Shown: positions 32,661-32,927 of the stretch, piece after piece | Numbering within the stretch: position 1 is the stretch's first letter | How the letters are laid out: each line of letters starts with the position of its first letter | Origin: Lachnospiraceae bacterium | Lineage (GTDB): Bacteria > Bacillota_A > Clostridia > Lachnospirales > Lachnospiraceae | Assembly (NCBI GenBank): GCA_009911175.1 | Contig: QXWX01000075.1 | Coordinates: 1-32,927 of the forward strand | Reading direction: 5' to 3' | Length of the DNA: 32,927 nt | Position numbers and translations under genes: made by a program | The notes under the pieces: model-generated | Databases searched by the model: none | Told to the model about the DNA's origin: nothing | Seen by the model: only the letters and a program-made list of their open reading frames with translations

Positions 32661-32927
32661 TTACCTAATCCCACATAAACGTGCTAATTCTTCGTCATTC
32701 GTCCATAAAGGCATCTCTTCTTTTCCATTGTTTTGCGATTCAGGAGGATTTCCCTTTGCCATCTCTTTACGGAGCATTCCTATTGAAGGACGGGCATATG
32801 ATTTTCGGGTGGTTTTTGTATCTGAGTGTCCGAGTATCACAGCAATTGTCTCGTAAGCGGCAAATAATCGGCGTCTATAAAAGGAGCGCTGCCTGTGATA
32901 TCGTACAGTTAGAGCACCTTGATAATC
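32661..32927 (-). CDS. Tyrosine recombinase/integrase, C-terminal part (cut by window edge)
   Basis: Reading the - strand from 32927 to the stop at 32661 gives 88 residues of the C-terminus of a tyrosine recombinase. ETIAVILGHSDTKTTRKSYA holds the conserved GH and the catalytic-position Tyr with standard spacing. The tail ends NDEELARLCGIR. These enzymes cut and rejoin DNA at inverted or direct repeats. Upstream of ETIAV the expected HxLR-type box is not standard (YHRQRSFYRRR), and the distance to GH is a few residues short. The gene may be slightly decayed or a divergent subtype. It points toward the polysaccharide operon (convergent) and lies beside the inverted repeats. Confidence 0.8.
   Translation of the reverse strand, partial: DYQGALTVRYHRQRSFYRRRLFAAYETIAVILGHSDTKTTRKSYARPSIGMLRKEMAKGNPPESQNNGKEEMPLWTNDEELARLCGIR

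Noticed and set aside
1..32927. CRISPR array, tRNA or rRNA genes, insertion sequences
   Set aside because: I saw no regularly spaced direct repeats, no cloverleaf-like or rRNA segments, and no transposase apart from the partial tyrosine recombinase.

Overview
The window is most of a large surface-polysaccharide (capsule or exopolysaccharide) biosynthesis locus from an AT-rich Gram-positive anaerobe, most likely a gut-type member of the Clostridia (Lachnospiraceae-like). That assignment is inferred from strong AGGAGG-type ribosome binding sites, frequent ATGA stop/start overlaps, TTG and GTG starts, low GC in most genes, Wzx/Wzy-type polymer genes and a PglC-like initiating transferase. No rRNA, tRNA or species marker is present, so the genus cannot be fixed. 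All recognised genes from 17 to 32476 lie on the + strand, with mostly short gaps or overlaps. Only a partial tyrosine recombinase at the right edge is on the - strand.

Layout. (1) 17-1360: a GC-rich DegT/DnrJ aminotransferase whose base composition differs from what follows. (2) 1493-4451: a module resembling WbpE, WbpD and WbpB, which makes a 2,3-diacetamido uronic acid nucleotide sugar; a perfect 14-bp hairpin sits inside it. (3) 4495-6533: an ArnB/PglE-like aminotransferase and the PglC-like phosphoglycosyl transferase that starts repeat-unit assembly. (4) 6530-13777: glycosyltransferases, a sulfotransferase-like gene and the Wzy polymerase. (5) 13832-18870: a hexapeptide acyltransferase followed by a complete phosphonate cassette. 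The cassette has a three-domain protein (LicC/PntC-like nucleotidyltransferase, HxGH cytidylyltransferase, PEP mutase), an iron-type alcohol dehydrogenase that fits phosphonoacetaldehyde reductase, and phosphonopyruvate decarboxylase. The predicted product is CMP-2-hydroxyethylphosphonate. (6) 18932-20338: Wzx flippase. (7) 20390-23333 and 30447-32476: the GDP-heptose route (HddA, GmhA and an HddC-GmhB fusion) with a GDP-mannose-4,6-dehydratase-like enzyme and a reductase/epimerase, pointing to a GDP-6-deoxy-heptose. (8) 23330-30319: a tailoring block with a DUF6311-like membrane protein, a GtrB/ArnC-like polyprenyl-phosphate glycosyltransferase, two methyltransferases, a YdjC/ChbG-type deacetylase, a formyltransferase and a membrane acyltransferase. 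(9) 32477-32927: noncoding DNA with nested inverted repeats next to the C-terminal part of a tyrosine recombinase.

Taken together, the genes predict a Wzx/Wzy-made polysaccharide with an amino-uronic acid and a 6-deoxy-heptose, possibly carrying a hydroxyethylphosphonate ester plus sulfate, methyl, formyl and acetyl groups. Two homopolymeric G tracts (8 and 9 bases) inside the tailoring genes could switch parts of the structure on and off. The enzyme that would transfer the activated phosphonate is not identifiable by family and is the main open question of the locus.
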